A stretch of 64,000 nucleotides of DNA from Collinsella tanakaei (GCF_021531055.1 NZ_JADYTL010000004.1:62001-126000), one strand, 5' to 3'. Positions 8,172 through 17,244 are shown, counted from the first letter of the stretch. Numbers and translations: made by a program. The notes: generated from the sequence alone by a model not told the origin.

Positions 8172-9425
8172 ATGGCCATCGAACAGCTCAAAGCGTACGA
8201 TTCCGAACTTGCCGACATGATCGATGCCGAGCTTGCCCGTCAACGCGATAGCATCGAGCTGATCGCATCGGAGAATTTCACGAGCCGTGCGGTCATGGAG
8301 GCGCAGGGCAGCGTGCTTACCAACAAATATGCGGAAGGCTATCCGGGCCGTCGCTATTACGGAGGCTGCGAACAGGTCGATCGCGTCGAGGAGCTCGCCC
8401 GTGCCCGTGCCTGCGAGCTGTTCGGCTGCCGCTTTGCCAACGTCCAACCGCATTCGGGTGCCAACGCGAACCTCGCCGCCTACGCGGCCCTGCTCGAGCC
8501 GGGCGATACGGTGCTCGGCATGAGTTTGGACCAGGGCGGCCATCTCACGCATGGCAGCCCGGTCAACTTCTCGGGCAAGCTGTACCGCTTCGTGCCCTAC
8601 GGGCTGAACCTCGAGACCGAGACGATCGACTACGACGAGCTCGAGCGCCTGGCCGCGGCGGAGCGTCCGGCCCTGATCGTGGGCGGCGCGTCGGCCTATC
8701 CGCGCGTCATCGATTTCGAGCGCTTGGCGTCCATCGCCCACGGGGTCGGCGCGCGCCTCATGGTCGATATGGCACATATCGCGGGGCTTGTGGCTGCGGG
8801 CGCCCATCCCTCGCCGGTGCCCTATGCCGACGTGGTGACCTCGACGAGCCATAAGACCCTGCGCGGACCGCGCGGCGGCTTTATCCTCACCAACGACGAG
8901 GAGCTGGCACGCGCGATCGACAAAGCGGTGTTTCCGGGGACGCAGGGAGGCCCGCTTATGCACGTGATCGCCGGCAAGGCGGCGGCGTTCGGCGAGGCCC
9001 TGCGGCCCGAGTTCGCCGACTACATCGCACATGTGGTGGAAAACGCGGCGGCGATGGGCGAGGGGCTGGTCGCAGGTGGACTGCGCTTGGTGTCCGGCGG
9101 GACCGATAACCATCTGTGCCTGGTGGACCTGACGCCCGCCGACGTGACCGGGCGTGATGCCGAGCGTCTGCTGGAGCACGTCGGGCTGACGGTGAACAAG
9201 AACTCGATTCCGGGCGAGCCGCGCTCGTCGTTCGTGACGAGCGGCATCCGCGTGGGGTCGGCCGCCGCGACGACCCGCGGCTTTGTGCGCGACGAGTTTT
9301 ACGAGATCGGTGAGCTTATCGCCCGTGCCGTGTTCCACGCCGACGACGAGGCCGTACTCGATGGGATCCATGCCCGCGTGACCGAGCTGCTTGCCGTCCA
9401 TCCGCTCTATCCGGATCTGGGGTAG
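8172..9425 (+). CDS. glyA: Serine hydroxymethyltransferase
   Basis: A 417-residue PLP enzyme that interconverts serine and glycine and feeds one-carbon units to folate in the cytoplasm. The PLP lysine is Lys228 in [13 protein letters not shown]. Other family blocks are [11 protein letters not shown] (28-38), [11 protein letters not shown] (55-65) and [11 protein letters not shown] (200-210). The length is normal. The start at 8172 follows AGGAGG by 4 bases; the longer open frame from 7959 has no family similarity before this Met. A hairpin (GCGGATA/TATCCGC near 7996-8028) lies in the 276-base leader. serS follows about 600 bases downstream, so serine enzymes cluster loosely. Confidence 0.97.
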   Translation: MAIEQLKAYDSELADMIDAELARQRDSIELIASENFTSRAVMEAQGSVLTNKYAEGYPGRRYYGGCEQVDRVEELARARACELFGCRFANVQPHSGANANLAAYAALLEPGDTVLGMSLDQGGHLTHGSPVNFSGKLYRFVPYGLNLETETIDYDELERLAAAERPALIVGGASAYPRVIDFERLASIAHGVGARLMVDMAHIAGLVAAGAHPSPVPYADVVTSTSHKTLRGPRGGFILTNDEELARAIDKAVFPGTQGGPLMHVIAGKAAAFGEALRPEFADYIAHVVENAAAMGEGLVAGGLRLVSGGTDNHLCLVDLTPADVTGRDAERLLEHVGLTVNKNSIPGEPRSSFVTSGIRVGSAAATTRGFVRDEFYEIGELIARAVFHADDEAVLDGIHARVTELLAVHPLYPDLG

Positions 9426-9491
9426 GGGTTGCATCTCGTTCAGTTCAAGCGTTTTTTCGTCTGAAATCAGTGCCGCGGTCACGCGAGGTCG

Positions 9492-9615
9492 TTTATGGTT
9501 CGGTTTATTCGGAGTCTTTCGAGTAGCTGGCGCATGTCGGTGAAAGAACAAGCAGGTAAATTATGGTGCCCGAAATCGGTCTACTCGAAGGGGCCTCGAT
9601 AAACCGAACCGTAAA
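9492..9615. repeat. 124-bp element with terminal inverted repeats (copy 1)
   Basis: The ends TTTATGGTTCGGTTTAT (9492-9508) and ATAAACCGAACCGTAAA (9599-9615) are inverted repeats, and a second inner pair CTTTCGAGTAG / CTACTCGAAG continues the stem. An element of exactly the same length with related ends lies at 15921-16044. This fits a MITE-like element or a long structured RNA. Together with the terminator after it, it fills the gap 9426-9728, which holds no gene. Confidence 0.75.
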
Positions 9616-9647
9616 GGGCTACGTGTGTCTGGGTGTCCGTGTTTGAA

Positions 9648-9679
9648 CAGGAAAGCGGGCCTGTAGGCCCGCTTTCCTG
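9648..9679. terminator. Strong hairpin between convergent genes
   Basis: Perfect 13-base arms, CAGGAAAGCGGGC (9648-9660) and GCCCGCTTTCCTG (9667-9679), enclose a 6-base loop. The hairpin lies between glyA (plus) and the small membrane protein gene (minus). T-runs are weak on both sides. Confidence 0.7.
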
Positions 9680-9728
9680 CTCGGTTTCTCGTGGAGACGG
9701 CGAATCCTTACGCGAAGACAGCCCCGCA

Positions 9729-9896
9729 CTACCCCCAGAAGCTGTCGTTATCGTCGCCGGGTCCGCGGTCGACGTAGATCTTGTGCGTGCGCTTCTCGAG
9801 CACGAACGCTGCGATCGCGAAGATGACGATGCCTGCTACGAACAGGACGGCAACGCCCTCACGGGTGCCGAACAAAAAGGAAAAAAACGCGTCCAT
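9729..9896 (-). CDS. Small single-pass membrane protein
   Basis: A 55-residue protein starting MDAFFSFLF. One strong membrane helix runs from about 14 to 33 (GVAVLFVAGIVIFAIAAFVL), followed by a basic, then acidic, C-terminal tail (EKRTHKIYVDRGPGDDND). The start at 9896 is preferred over an in-frame start at 9965 because it follows GAGAAGG-type purines and the upstream residues look non-coding. The function is unknown. It is divergent from serS and shares the short palindromic promoter region with it. Confidence 0.6.
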   Translation of the reverse strand: MDAFFSFLFGTREGVAVLFVAGIVIFAIAAFVLEKRTHKIYVDRGPGDDNDSFWG

Positions 9897-9937
9897 ATGA
9901 TGCCTTCTCGCCTTCTCGGTCTGGGGAAAACTCACAT

Positions 9938-9949
9938 AAGTATATACTT
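9938..9949. promoter_or_regulatory. Palindromic AAGTATATACTT in a divergent promoter region
   Basis: AAGTATATACTT reads the same on both strands and offers a -10-like TATACT or TATATA in each direction, midway between serS and the small membrane protein gene. No good -35 is visible. It could be the shared -10 region or a small operator. Confidence 0.4.
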
Positions 9950-10023
9950 GCCAGTGCACAGTCATGCCGCTCGTCCCAATTGCACATCAAGTGCGGGGCG
10001 GGTTCATAGCAACCGGAGGCATC

Positions 10024-11316
10024 ATGCTAGACATCAAGTTCGTTCGCGAGAATCCCGATGCGATCGATACCGCCATGGCCAATCGCCAGACGTCGTGGGA
10101 CCGCGAGAAGTTCTTCGCGCTCGATGACGAGCGCCGCTCCGTGATCACCGAGGTCGAGGAGCTGCAGGCCACGCGCAACGCCGAGTCCAAGAAGATCGGC
10201 GCCCTTATGCGCGAAGGCAAGCGCGACGAGGCCGAGGCCGCCAAGGAGGCCGTGCGCGAGGTCAACGAGAAGATCGACGGCCTTGCCACGCGTCGCTCCG
10301 AGCTCGAGGCGCAGCTCAACGACTTCATGGCACATCTGCCCAACCTGCCTTACGAGGCTACGCCGGTGGGCGTGGACGAGACCGAGAATCCCGAGCGCCG
10401 TCGCTGGGGCACCCCGCGCGACTTTGCGGCCGAGGGCTTCGAGGCCAAGCCGCATTGGGATCTCGGTACCGACCTGGGCATCCTCGACTTCGAGCGCGGC
10501 GCCAAGCTGTCAGGCGGCCGCTTCACCGTGCTGTCGGGTGACGGCGCGACCCTCGACCGCGCGCTCGAGAGCTTCTTCCTGAACACGCATCTCGCCGCGG
10601 GCTTTCGCGAGTTCATCCCGCCGGTGGTCGTGAACCGCGAGATCATGTACGGCACGGGCCAGCTGCCCAAGTTCGAGGACGATGCCTATCATGTGGGCGA
10701 CGATCAGTTCCTGATCCCCACCGCCGAGGTCGTGCTCACCAACCTGCATGCCGGCGAGGTGCTCGACGCCGCCGACCTGCCGCTGTGGTACACCGCGGGC
10801 ACGCCGTGCTTCCGCGAGGAGGCGGGCTCTGCCGGTCGCGACACGCGCGGTATCATCCGTCAGCATCAGTTCACCAAGGTCGAGATGGTCAAGTTCGCCA
10901 CGCCCGAGACCTCCGATGACGAGCTCGAGAGCATGGTCGCCGAGGCCGAGCACATCCTGCAGCTGCTCGAGCTGCCGTATCGCGTGATCAGCCTGTGCAC
11001 GGGCGATCTGGGCTTCTCTGCGCGCCAGACCTACGATATCGAGGTGTGGCTGCCGAGCTACAACAGCTACAAGGAGATCTCGTCGTGCTCCAACTGCGGC
11101 GATTTCCAGGCACGCCGCGCGAACATCAAGTATCGCGACCCCGAGCACTTCAAGGGCACGCGCTTCGTCCACACGCTGAACGGTTCCGGCCTGCCGACCG
11201 GTCGCACCATGGCCGCCATCATGGAAAACTACCAGAACCCCGATGGCTCCATCACCATCCCCGAGGTGCTTCGCCCCTACATGGGCGGGCGCGAGCGCAT
11301 CGAGCCGCGCGCGTAG
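10024..11316 (+). CDS. serS: Serine--tRNA ligase
   Basis: A 430-residue class II aminoacyl-tRNA synthetase that charges tRNA-Ser (and Sec tRNA where present). Residues 30-100 are the antiparallel coiled-coil arm that binds the long variable arm of tRNA-Ser. Motif 2 ([20 protein letters not shown], 261-280) and motif 3 ([17 protein letters not shown], around 390-405) are intact, and the length is typical. ATG at 10024 follows CGGAGG by 6 bases. No T-box motif is seen in the roughly 120-base leader. A clear terminator follows. Confidence 0.97.
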   Translation: MLDIKFVRENPDAIDTAMANRQTSWDREKFFALDDERRSVITEVEELQATRNAESKKIGALMREGKRDEAEAAKEAVREVNEKIDGLATRRSELEAQLNDFMAHLPNLPYEATPVGVDETENPERRRWGTPRDFAAEGFEAKPHWDLGTDLGILDFERGAKLSGGRFTVLSGDGATLDRALESFFLNTHLAAGFREFIPPVVVNREIMYGTGQLPKFEDDAYHVGDDQFLIPTAEVVLTNLHAGEVLDAADLPLWYTAGTPCFREEAGSAGRDTRGIIRQHQFTKVEMVKFATPETSDDELESMVAEAEHILQLLELPYRVISLCTGDLGFSARQTYDIEVWLPSYNSYKEISSCSNCGDFQARRANIKYRDPEHFKGTRFVHTLNGSGLPTGRTMAAIMENYQNPDGSITIPEVLRPYMGGRERIEPRA

Positions 11317-11340
11317 GAAACGCGGCATTCGCTGAATGGG

Positions 11341-11375
11341 AAACGGCGGTCGGCTTCGTGCCGGCCGCCGTTTTT
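11341..11375 (+). terminator. serS terminator
   Basis: A GC-rich hairpin (AAACGGCGGTCGGC with GCCGGCCGCCGTTT around TTCGT) ends in TTTTT at 11371-11375, 25 bases after the serS stop. Confidence 0.9.
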
Positions 11376-11409
11376 GCTGCGTCGGAGATGGGTTGAGCGA
11401 CAGGGCAGT

Positions 11410-12420
11410 CTAGCGTCCCCAGCGCTCGAAGAAGGTCACGGCGTTGTCGTAGCAGAGCTTGCGCGTGATCTGCTCGCCGAAGCGGCGGACGAACGTTTCC
11501 TGCAGCTGGGGCATCTTGGATGCCGACGAGATACAGGTCGGCAGGTCGGTGCCGTCGAAATCGCTGCCGAGCGCGACGATGTCCTCGCCGTCGAGATCGA
11601 GCCAGTGCTCGATATGGCGGCACAGGTCATCCTCGGTGGGCTCGTGCGTCGGCGCATCGTCGCGCAGGAAGTCCGGACAGTAGTTGAGGCCGACCAGGCC
11701 ACCGCGGTCGCGGATCTCGGCGAATTGCGCGTCGGTGAGGTTGCGCAGGTGCCCGCAGACGGCGCGGCTGTTGGAATGGCTCGCGACGAACGGGCGCGTT
11801 GCCAGGTGGACGACATCGGCGAAGCAGACGTCGTTGAGATGCGAGACGTCGAGGATCATGTGCTCGGCTTCCATCTGGCGGATCGCCTCGGCGCCGGCAG
11901 GGGTGATGCCGGCGTCGGCGACGTCGTGGCCGCTTGCCAGCGGACCCTGGGCATTCCAGCTGAGCGAGGCCATGAGGACGCCGTCATGCGCCGCGTCGTG
12001 GACGGCAGCGCCATCGAGTGCGAAGAAGCGTGCGTTTTCGACCGTGTAAACGGCGACGTGCTTGCCCGCCTCGAGTGCGGGGCGGATCTCCGATGCGTGG
12101 CGCACCGTGACGATACGGTCGGCGTTGCGGGAGACCTCGTGCTCGAGATGGTCCATGACCTGGTGGAAGAAGGTGCGGGAAAGCTCAGGGGAGAACTCGT
12201 CGTAGACGAAGCAGGCGAAGCACTGCGCCCATGGTACGCTTCCCATCGCATCGAGCGAAAGATGGCAGCCGTTGTGCGCGAGCTCGGTGTAGGGTGTGGG
12301 GTCGCAGCCGTCGGGGTCGTACAGGTCGTTGCCGGCGATCTGGCGGATCGCTTGGTCGAGCTGCGGCCATGCCAGGCGGTCGGCGGTGTCGCAGTGAAGG
12401 TCGAACACAGGGTAGCTCAT
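11410..12420 (-). CDS. Membrane-dipeptidase family (M19) metallopeptidase
   Basis: A 336-residue peptidase M19 (renal dipeptidase family) TIM-barrel enzyme. Zinc-ligand and active-site regions are visible: DLHCDT (His9, Asp11), VSHLNDVCF, VASHSNSRAV and GSDFDGTD near the C-terminus. Family members cleave dipeptides, including D-amino-acid-containing ones; this one has no signal peptide and is probably cytoplasmic. The start at 12420 follows GGAGA and fits the family's N-terminal VFDLHCDT; a much longer open frame continues upstream through the LexA-like region and is not credible. It is divergent from the gene at 12568. Confidence 0.92.
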   Translation of the reverse strand: MSYPVFDLHCDTADRLAWPQLDQAIRQIAGNDLYDPDGCDPTPYTELAHNGCHLSLDAMGSVPWAQCFACFVYDEFSPELSRTFFHQVMDHLEHEVSRNADRIVTVRHASEIRPALEAGKHVAVYTVENARFFALDGAAVHDAAHDGVLMASLSWNAQGPLASGHDVADAGITPAGAEAIRQMEAEHMILDVSHLNDVCFADVVHLATRPFVASHSNSRAVCGHLRNLTDAQFAEIRDRGGLVGLNYCPDFLRDDAPTHEPTEDDLCRHIEHWLDLDGEDIVALGSDFDGTDLPTCISSASKMPQLQETFVRRFGEQITRKLCYDNAVTFFERWGR

Positions 12421-12484
12421 GGGTCTCCAATCATCTTGTCGTGAATAGCCTATCACTGAAACGGGTTCTGGCAAGAAAAGGAAT

Positions 12485-12514
12485 CGAACAAAAGTTCTCA
12501 CGAACACATGTTCT
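12485..12514 (+). promoter_or_regulatory. Tandem LexA/SOS-box-like operators
   Basis: CGAACAAAAGTTCT (12485-12498) and CGAACACATGTTCT (12501-12514) both fit the Gram-positive LexA box, CGAAC-N4-GTTC; the second also matches the purine/pyrimidine preferences inside. They are 16 bases apart and sit just upstream of a -10-like TATACT (12524-12529) ahead of the gene at 12568. Repressor bound here would cover the -35 region. The dipeptidase gene reads the other way from the same gap. Confidence 0.65.
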
Positions 12515-12567
12515 ATTTTAGGGTATACTGCTTGGTGAACGGGATTGGACGAGCAGGGGAGGTCACG

Positions 12568-12921
12568 ATGGCGGAAAAGCGGTTGATGCATGCGATGTTG
12601 TTCGATAGCCAAGAGGGGGAGGAGGATCTGCGCATCGATTGCGCGATCGACGATGAGGGCAGCCTGCATGTGATGCAAGTGAGTTCGGGACCGTTGACGT
12701 CGTGGTGCTTTGAAGAGCCCGAACATTCGGTCGAAACGATCGTTCCGGTGCAGAGCGTGAGCGGACTTCTCGATCATCTCGAGCTCGACACGCCGGGGCA
12801 ATTGCTCGCCGCCTTGCAGATCGACTATGCGGGGCGCTATGAGGCATCGCAGCTTATCCGGTCGCTCGTGCGCGAGGCAGGAGGCGAGTACGAGGTCGTG
12901 GAGCATGCCGTGCAGCGATGA
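12568..12921 (+). CDS. Small acidic protein behind LexA-like sites, unrecognised
   Basis: A 117-residue soluble, acidic protein (starts MAEKRLMHAMLFDS) with no family I recognise. The N-terminal half looks beta-rich (LRIDCAIDDEGSLHVMQVSS) and the C-terminal half helical (LLDHLELDTPGQLLAALQ). It has no signal or membrane segment. The start at 12568 follows GGGGAGG by 6 bases; the in-frame ATG at 12508 lies inside the operator and has no ribosome site. It is monocistronic and followed by the tRNA-Arg. The paired SOS-like boxes suggest DNA-damage induction. If that is right it would be a damage-response protein of unknown function. Confidence 0.7.
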   Translation: MAEKRLMHAMLFDSQEGEEDLRIDCAIDDEGSLHVMQVSSGPLTSWCFEEPEHSVETIVPVQSVSGLLDHLELDTPGQLLAALQIDYAGRYEASQLIRSLVREAGGEYEVVEHAVQR

Positions 12922-13105
12922 GCGGGTAAAGCGTGCATGTTTTGACCCCCTTTGTGCATACTGGTGCGGATGGGGCGAAGGTGCGCCTCTGGTGGCGTTT
13001 GATGCCGATCGGGTGGGACGGAGTGTCTCCAAGGTCCTTGTCTATGACGTTTTCGCAGGTCAGGATATACGGCAAAATTTTTTTCAAAAAAGTTTTGATT
13101 TGCGC

Positions 13106-13137
13106 TTGACGGTATAGGGGGATGATGGCATTATATT
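13106..13137 (+). promoter_or_regulatory. tRNA-Arg promoter
   Basis: TTGACG (13106-13111) and an AT-rich -10 within CATTATATT (TTATAT, 13131-13136) lie 10 bases ahead of the tRNA. A run of A and T tracts at 13073-13097, itself an inverted repeat, lies upstream and could act as an UP element. Confidence 0.65.
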
Positions 13138-13146
13138 CCGTGCGAT

Positions 13147-13223
13147 GCGGCGTTACCTCAGCTGGATAGAGGGTCTGACTACGAATCAGAACGTCACAGG
13201 TTCGAATCCTGTACGCCGCACCA
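13147..13223 (+). tRNA. tRNA-Arg (anticodon ACG)
   Basis: A full cloverleaf is visible. The acceptor arms GCGGCGT and ACGCCGC pair perfectly. The anticodon stem TCTGA/TCAGA encloses the loop CTACGAA with anticodon ACG, the T arm is ACAGG-TTCGAAT-CCTGT, and CCA is encoded at 13221-13223. ACG (read as ICG) decodes CGU, CGC and CGA. Confidence 0.97.
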
Positions 13224-13233
13224 GTTGAACTTG

Positions 13234-13260
13234 AAAGGTGCTCTTCGGAGCACCTTTTTT
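13234..13260 (+). terminator. tRNA-Arg terminator
   Basis: AAAGGTGCTC-TTCG-GAGCACCTTT is a perfect hairpin closed by a UUCG tetraloop, followed by TTTTTT, 10 bases after the tRNA. Confidence 0.92.
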
Positions 13261-13429
13261 GTTATCGGTTTGGCGTGTCGGCGCCGGCGGTTATGCCGTA
13301 AGAGGTTTCGCAGCCAAACCCCGGTGCGGCCCGTCGCCGAAAAAGCTACCGCGTGCGCATCATCTCGCAGCACAATGGGCATAGTTCAAAACAACGGTGT
13401 GTGAAGCGTATAACGAGGGCGGCCTGGCG

Positions 13430-15829
13430 ATGGCAGTGGAACCGACGATCAAACTCTCTTTTCTATCACGGCGCAAGCGCCTACCTGTTTTGCCTGACCA
13501 GCCGCTGGATGCCACGTACGGCATCGTATGGGGTACCGATACGCTGCCGGCGCGAAGCCTGTGCCGGATCGTGCGCTTTATCGATCGCACGCAAGCCGTC
13601 GTGCTGGGATATATCGCCAAGGGCGGACGTGTGTATCGGGCATCGACCCCGTTTGTCGCCGAGCCCGATAACGACAACCTCGATCTTGTTTTGGTGAGAG
13701 GCGTCGACGAGAAGGTGGGCGAGGTGTATGCCCGTGCCACCGACGGTTCGATGGTACGGGTCAGCGAGTTCAAGGGGTCGCTTTCCGGTACGATGCGCGA
13801 GGTGGCAGACGATACGACGTGGAACACCGAGCGAAGCCTGCTGTACCAGGAATTCATGGCCACTATGTTCCTGCGGCACTGCGTGTTCAATCCGCATGTC
13901 GCCTCGAAGTCCGCGATGCCCGGTCCGATACCGCGGTGCGAGAAGCTCGACGAACCGGTCGAGCTGTTCGCCGACATGGGCAAGATGGCGCTGCCCGATG
14001 CGATCGAGTCTTTGCTGTATCGCATCAGGATGAAGGAACAACCGGCGGGGATCGAGCGGTTCGCGGGGCGTGTCCTGTCGCGTATCGATCTGCAGCGCCT
14101 TCGGACCGAGGTCGCCTCGCGTGGCGTGAAGCTTATCCGCACTGAGCGCACCGGTGGCATCTACCTGGTCTTTGACCACGAAGGTATCGCGCCGGAGCAG
14201 GAGGCGTTCCTGCTGTCCGTCGAGACGGCGCTCAACCGGATCGCCCATGTGCTCGCCTCGATCGGATGCGGTTTCGCACCCGCCTCCTATTCGCCCTCCG
14301 AGGCGTCCTGCGCGGTGCTCGATCGCACGACGTTCGAGGGGATCACGGCGCATGTGGATACACTGATCGGCGGCGCTCCTGTCGAGGATTGCGATCTGCG
14401 GACGCTGGGAAGTGTGCGATGCGAGCCGGGAGGCGAATGGGATACCAGGGCGACGCTGGCGACGCTGTGCGAGGGTCTGAACCTTATCGTGAGGCTGGAC
14501 TATCGCTTTGGTGTGCATATGGACGATGGCGAGATTTCGATTCGCTTTGTGCGACCCGATCTGCTGTCGATGCCCGCCGAGTCGTACGAGGAGCGTTTCG
14601 GCAGTTGGCGCGTCCTGCCCGATGACCAGCGCGCCCGCATGGCTCGCGAATATGCGAGCCGCATGTCGCTCGTGCTCGCCGCCGCGGCGTTCGCATCGAA
14701 TCTGAATGTGACCCGATGCGTGATCGGGGAGCGGACGCTTGCCGGCGAGGAGCCGGTGGTTCGGGCGTTTGATCGTATCGAGTTCATGGCGACGCTGGTT
14801 CCGCTCGCGCGCGAGCTTGTAGGCGCATCGCTTGCGGATCTTGGGTGCGTCGATGCGTTGCGGCGGTTCGAGGTGGAGCAGGACGCTCTGCGGATCGGGT
14901 CTCCTGCGTTGCGGCTGGCACCGATGGACGACGATCGACGGTTGCCGGATGGCCTGCGCGATCTGCTGCTGGCGGATTGCGCGAACGAGCTCGAGGTCGA
15001 CGACGACCTGCATGATGCCCTGCGCGGGCGGTTCGACGCCGCGCGGTCCGTCATGGCCGAGGACCCGCTTCGCGCCGAGCAGGAGTTCAACGAGATCATC
15101 GAGGAGGCGCAGGCATCCTGCGTGGCGGCGGAGCTGCTGGAATCCCACCCCGTACAGACGCAGTTCTGCGAGAACCACCTGGGTCGGATCATTCTGCCGA
15201 TATTTGTGGGAGACACCGCGACGCGCATCCATCGGGCGCCCGACGCGCTGTTCTTTGCCCAGTTCGATCTGTGCAACATGTATGCGCAGGTCGGGGCATA
15301 CGAACGGGCGCTGCCCTTGGCGCGCCACATGCTCGATATGGCGACGACGTCGATGCAGGCGCACTTCACGCTGGTCAACGTGCTGGCGCGGCTGGAGATG
15401 TTCGATGAGGTCATCGAGGTGGCAAAGCACGGGCTGCGGGCCACCTACGATACGGATGCTGCAGCGTACCTGTTCTACCGCATGGCGTTCGCGTACTGGC
15501 GGCGCCGTGAGCGCGAGATCGCCTTGGCCTGTTATCGGCTCGTCCCGCAGGGAAGACGGATCAGCCATGTCGCCCAAGAGGAGATGCGTGAGCTCATGCG
15601 CGCCATGGGGCGGGTGGAGCCGCTCGCCTTCGACGAGGCGGTGGCGATCTTGCAGGCAGCGGACGTGCCGATTCCACCGACCGAGGAACTGTTCTGTCAG
15701 GTCGCCGATGCGGCAGTCATGCTGACCGACAGCGGTTTTCCGTTCCTCGCAGGCCGCTGCGCCTACGTCGCATGGCAGATGCGCGGCTCCGACGAGCTGA
15801 ACGCGGTGAGCAGGTCGCTGCTACCGTAA
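13430..15829 (+). CDS. Large TPR-like protein, unrecognised
   Basis: A 799-residue soluble protein without signal peptide or membrane helix. The first 560 residues match no family I recognise. Residues about 590-740 contain helical repeats of TPR character (FFAQFDLCNMYAQVGAYERA, LPLARHMLDMATTSMQAHFT, LVNVLARLEMFDEVIEVAKH), which normally mediate protein contacts. The start at 13430 follows GAGGG; a GTG 33 bases earlier is possible but has a poorer site. The gene stands alone between tRNA-Arg and tRNA-Ser. Its role is unknown. Confidence 0.75.
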   Translation: MAVEPTIKLSFLSRRKRLPVLPDQPLDATYGIVWGTDTLPARSLCRIVRFIDRTQAVVLGYIAKGGRVYRASTPFVAEPDNDNLDLVLVRGVDEKVGEVYARATDGSMVRVSEFKGSLSGTMREVADDTTWNTERSLLYQEFMATMFLRHCVFNPHVASKSAMPGPIPRCEKLDEPVELFADMGKMALPDAIESLLYRIRMKEQPAGIERFAGRVLSRIDLQRLRTEVASRGVKLIRTERTGGIYLVFDHEGIAPEQEAFLLSVETALNRIAHVLASIGCGFAPASYSPSEASCAVLDRTTFEGITAHVDTLIGGAPVEDCDLRTLGSVRCEPGGEWDTRATLATLCEGLNLIVRLDYRFGVHMDDGEISIRFVRPDLLSMPAESYEERFGSWRVLPDDQRARMAREYASRMSLVLAAAAFASNLNVTRCVIGERTLAGEEPVVRAFDRIEFMATLVPLARELVGASLADLGCVDALRRFEVEQDALRIGSPALRLAPMDDDRRLPDGLRDLLLADCANELEVDDDLHDALRGRFDAARSVMAEDPLRAEQEFNEIIEEAQASCVAAELLESHPVQTQFCENHLGRIILPIFVGDTATRIHRAPDALFFAQFDLCNMYAQVGAYERALPLARHMLDMATTSMQAHFTLVNVLARLEMFDEVIEVAKHGLRATYDTDAAAYLFYRMAFAYWRRREREIALACYRLVPQGRRISHVAQEEMRELMRAMGRVEPLAFDEAVAILQAADVPIPPTEELFCQVADAAVMLTDSGFPFLAGRCAYVAWQMRGSDELNAVSRSLLP

Positions 15830-15920
15830 GATCCATGGAGGCACGGCGGGAATATGGCTTCATCCATGTGATGGGCGCGAACGGTTCCGGTATCGATGCG
15901 CCATTTGGCGTCGCATATGG

Positions 15921-16044
15921 TTTAGGGTGCGGTTTATTGTCGGACCTATCGGTAGACACAAAAACAGGGTTGCCGATAACCTGCGGTTTCTTTCGGATCA
16001 TTGCCTCGGCTACTCGCAAGGTCCTCGATAAACCGCACCATAAA
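15921..16044. repeat. 124-bp element with terminal inverted repeats (copy 2)
   Basis: The ends TTTAGGGTGCGGTTTAT (15921-15937) and ATAAACCGCACCATAAA (16028-16044) are inverted repeats with two mismatches. Length and end sequence match the copy at 9492-9615; both share TCCTCGATAAACCG or CCTCGATAAACCG at the right end, while the middle has diverged. It occupies most of the 15830-16133 gap, which otherwise contains only the tRNA-Ser terminator. Confidence 0.75.
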
Positions 16045-16087
16045 TGCCATCGCGAGCTTTCGGCTTCGCAGCCCAGCGGTTTCCCAA

Positions 16088-16122
16088 GAAAAAAGCCCGG
16101 TGCCGCAGGGGCATCGGGCTTC
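16088..16122 (-). terminator. tRNA-Ser terminator
   Basis: On the minus strand AAGCCCGATGCC and GGCACCGGGCTT form a hairpin followed by a run of T (complement of 16089-16095), 12 bases past the tRNA 3' end. Confidence 0.88.
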
Positions 16123-16133
16123 AATCTCAAACT

Positions 16134-16223
16134 GGCGGAGAGCTGGGGATTCGAACCCCAGATTCCCTTGTGGGGAATACTCGCTTAGCAGGCGAGCACC
16201 TTCGGCCTCTCGGTCAGCTCTCC
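16134..16223 (-). tRNA. tRNA-Ser (anticodon GCT)
   Basis: A 90-base class II tRNA. The acceptor arms GGAGAGC/GCTCTCC pair, and the anticodon stem CTCGC/GCGAG encloses CTGCTAA with anticodon GCT (reads AGC and AGU). A long variable arm (ATTCCCCACAAGGGAAT) and T arm CTGGG-GTTCGAAT-CCCAG follow, with CCA encoded. It lies 15 bases after the stop of nothing on its own strand but shares the strand with gluQ just upstream. Confidence 0.96.
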
Positions 16224-16238
16224 GTAACAGCCGCAATA

Positions 16239-17237
16239 TCATAGCGCACCTACGTCCGCTTGTTCAAGGGATTTTTGGTCGATAACGATATCCTCGCGAT
16301 ATGCACGGATGGCGTCCCAGGAAAAGCGGTCGATGAGCTCCTCGGCGCTCCGGGGACGCGGGTCCTCGACGATGCCCGTCGCGTGGGCGAGCCAGCCGAG
16401 CAGCGCCTCCGGCCTGCCGAATCGCTCGCGCAGGCCTTCCATGTCCAGATCGCGGTCGCGCTTGGACAGCCGCCTGCCTTCGGGCGCGATCAGGAGGGGG
16501 ACGTGGGCGTAGGTCGGGTGCGGATACCCGAGCAGGGTTTGCAGGTACATCTGCCGCGCGCACGAATCGAGCAGGTCACGGCCGCGGACGACCTCGGTGA
16601 TCCCCATCTCGCCATCGTCGACGACCACGGCGAGCTGGTAGGCGAAGACGCCGTCGCTGCGACGGACGAGGAAATCCCCGCATTCGTGCGCAAGCGTCGT
16701 GCGTTGATCCCCATAGGTACGATCGAGGAAGGTCACGATGCCTGTCGGGTCGGAGGCGTCCGGTACGCGCAGCCGGCATGCCGGGGGTCGGACCTTCGAG
16801 CGTTGGGCGATTTCCTGGGGGGAGAGGTCGCGGCAGGTACCCGCGTAGATGGGCGTGCCGTCGCTTGCGTGCGGCGCGCTTGCCGCATGGAGCTCCGCCC
16901 GCGTGCAGAAGCAGGGGTAGGTGAGGCCCGCCGCGCGCAGCCTATCGAGGGCATCTTGGTAGAGCTCGATCCGTTCGTGCTGGCAGACGGGCTCTCCGTC
17001 CCAGTATAGGCCGAGCCAGCGGAGGTCTTCGAGCAGCAACTCGGTCCACGGCCCGCCCTGCGTGCGCGGATCGAGATCCTCGATGCGCATGACGATGCGC
17101 CCTCCTTGCGAGCGGGCAGACAGCCAGGCGACGAGGGCTGAATAGATGTTTCCCAGATGCATGCGGCCGGAGGGGGACGGCGCAAAACGTCCGACGACGG
17201 GCCGCGAGGCGGTGTTGGTGGCGGTATCGGTATCCAT
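16239..17237 (-). CDS. gluQ: Glutamyl-Q tRNA(Asp) synthetase
   Basis: A 332-residue truncated glutamyl-tRNA-synthetase paralogue that attaches glutamate to queuosine in the anticodon of tRNA-Asp. The HIGH-type motif GRMHLGN (24-30), the zinc site CFC (109-111) with Tyr131 and Cys135, and the KMSKS-type RRLSKRD (255-261) are present. The anticodon-binding domain of true GluRS is absent, as expected. A TATACT -10 ends only 7 bases before the ATG at 17237, so the transcript may be leaderless; no ribosome site is seen. An in-frame TTG lies two codons upstream. Confidence 0.93.
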   Translation of the reverse strand: MDTDTATNTASRPVVGRFAPSPSGRMHLGNIYSALVAWLSARSQGGRIVMRIEDLDPRTQGGPWTELLLEDLRWLGLYWDGEPVCQHERIELYQDALDRLRAAGLTYPCFCTRAELHAASAPHASDGTPIYAGTCRDLSPQEIAQRSKVRPPACRLRVPDASDPTGIVTFLDRTYGDQRTTLAHECGDFLVRRSDGVFAYQLAVVVDDGEMGITEVVRGRDLLDSCARQMYLQTLLGYPHPTYAHVPLLIAPEGRRLSKRDRDLDMEGLRERFGRPEALLGWLAHATGIVEDPRPRSAEELIDRFSWDAIRAYREDIVIDQKSLEQADVGAL

Positions 17238-17244
17238 GGGCAAG

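Noticed and set aside
9897-10023. T-box leader for serS
   Set aside because: The leader is too short and lacks the conserved T-box sequence and a competing terminator.
13481-15577. A 698-codon minus-strand frame opposite the TPR-like gene
   Set aside because: The plus strand has the ribosome site and the TPR-like periodicity. The antisense product is Arg/His-rich without a fold signal.
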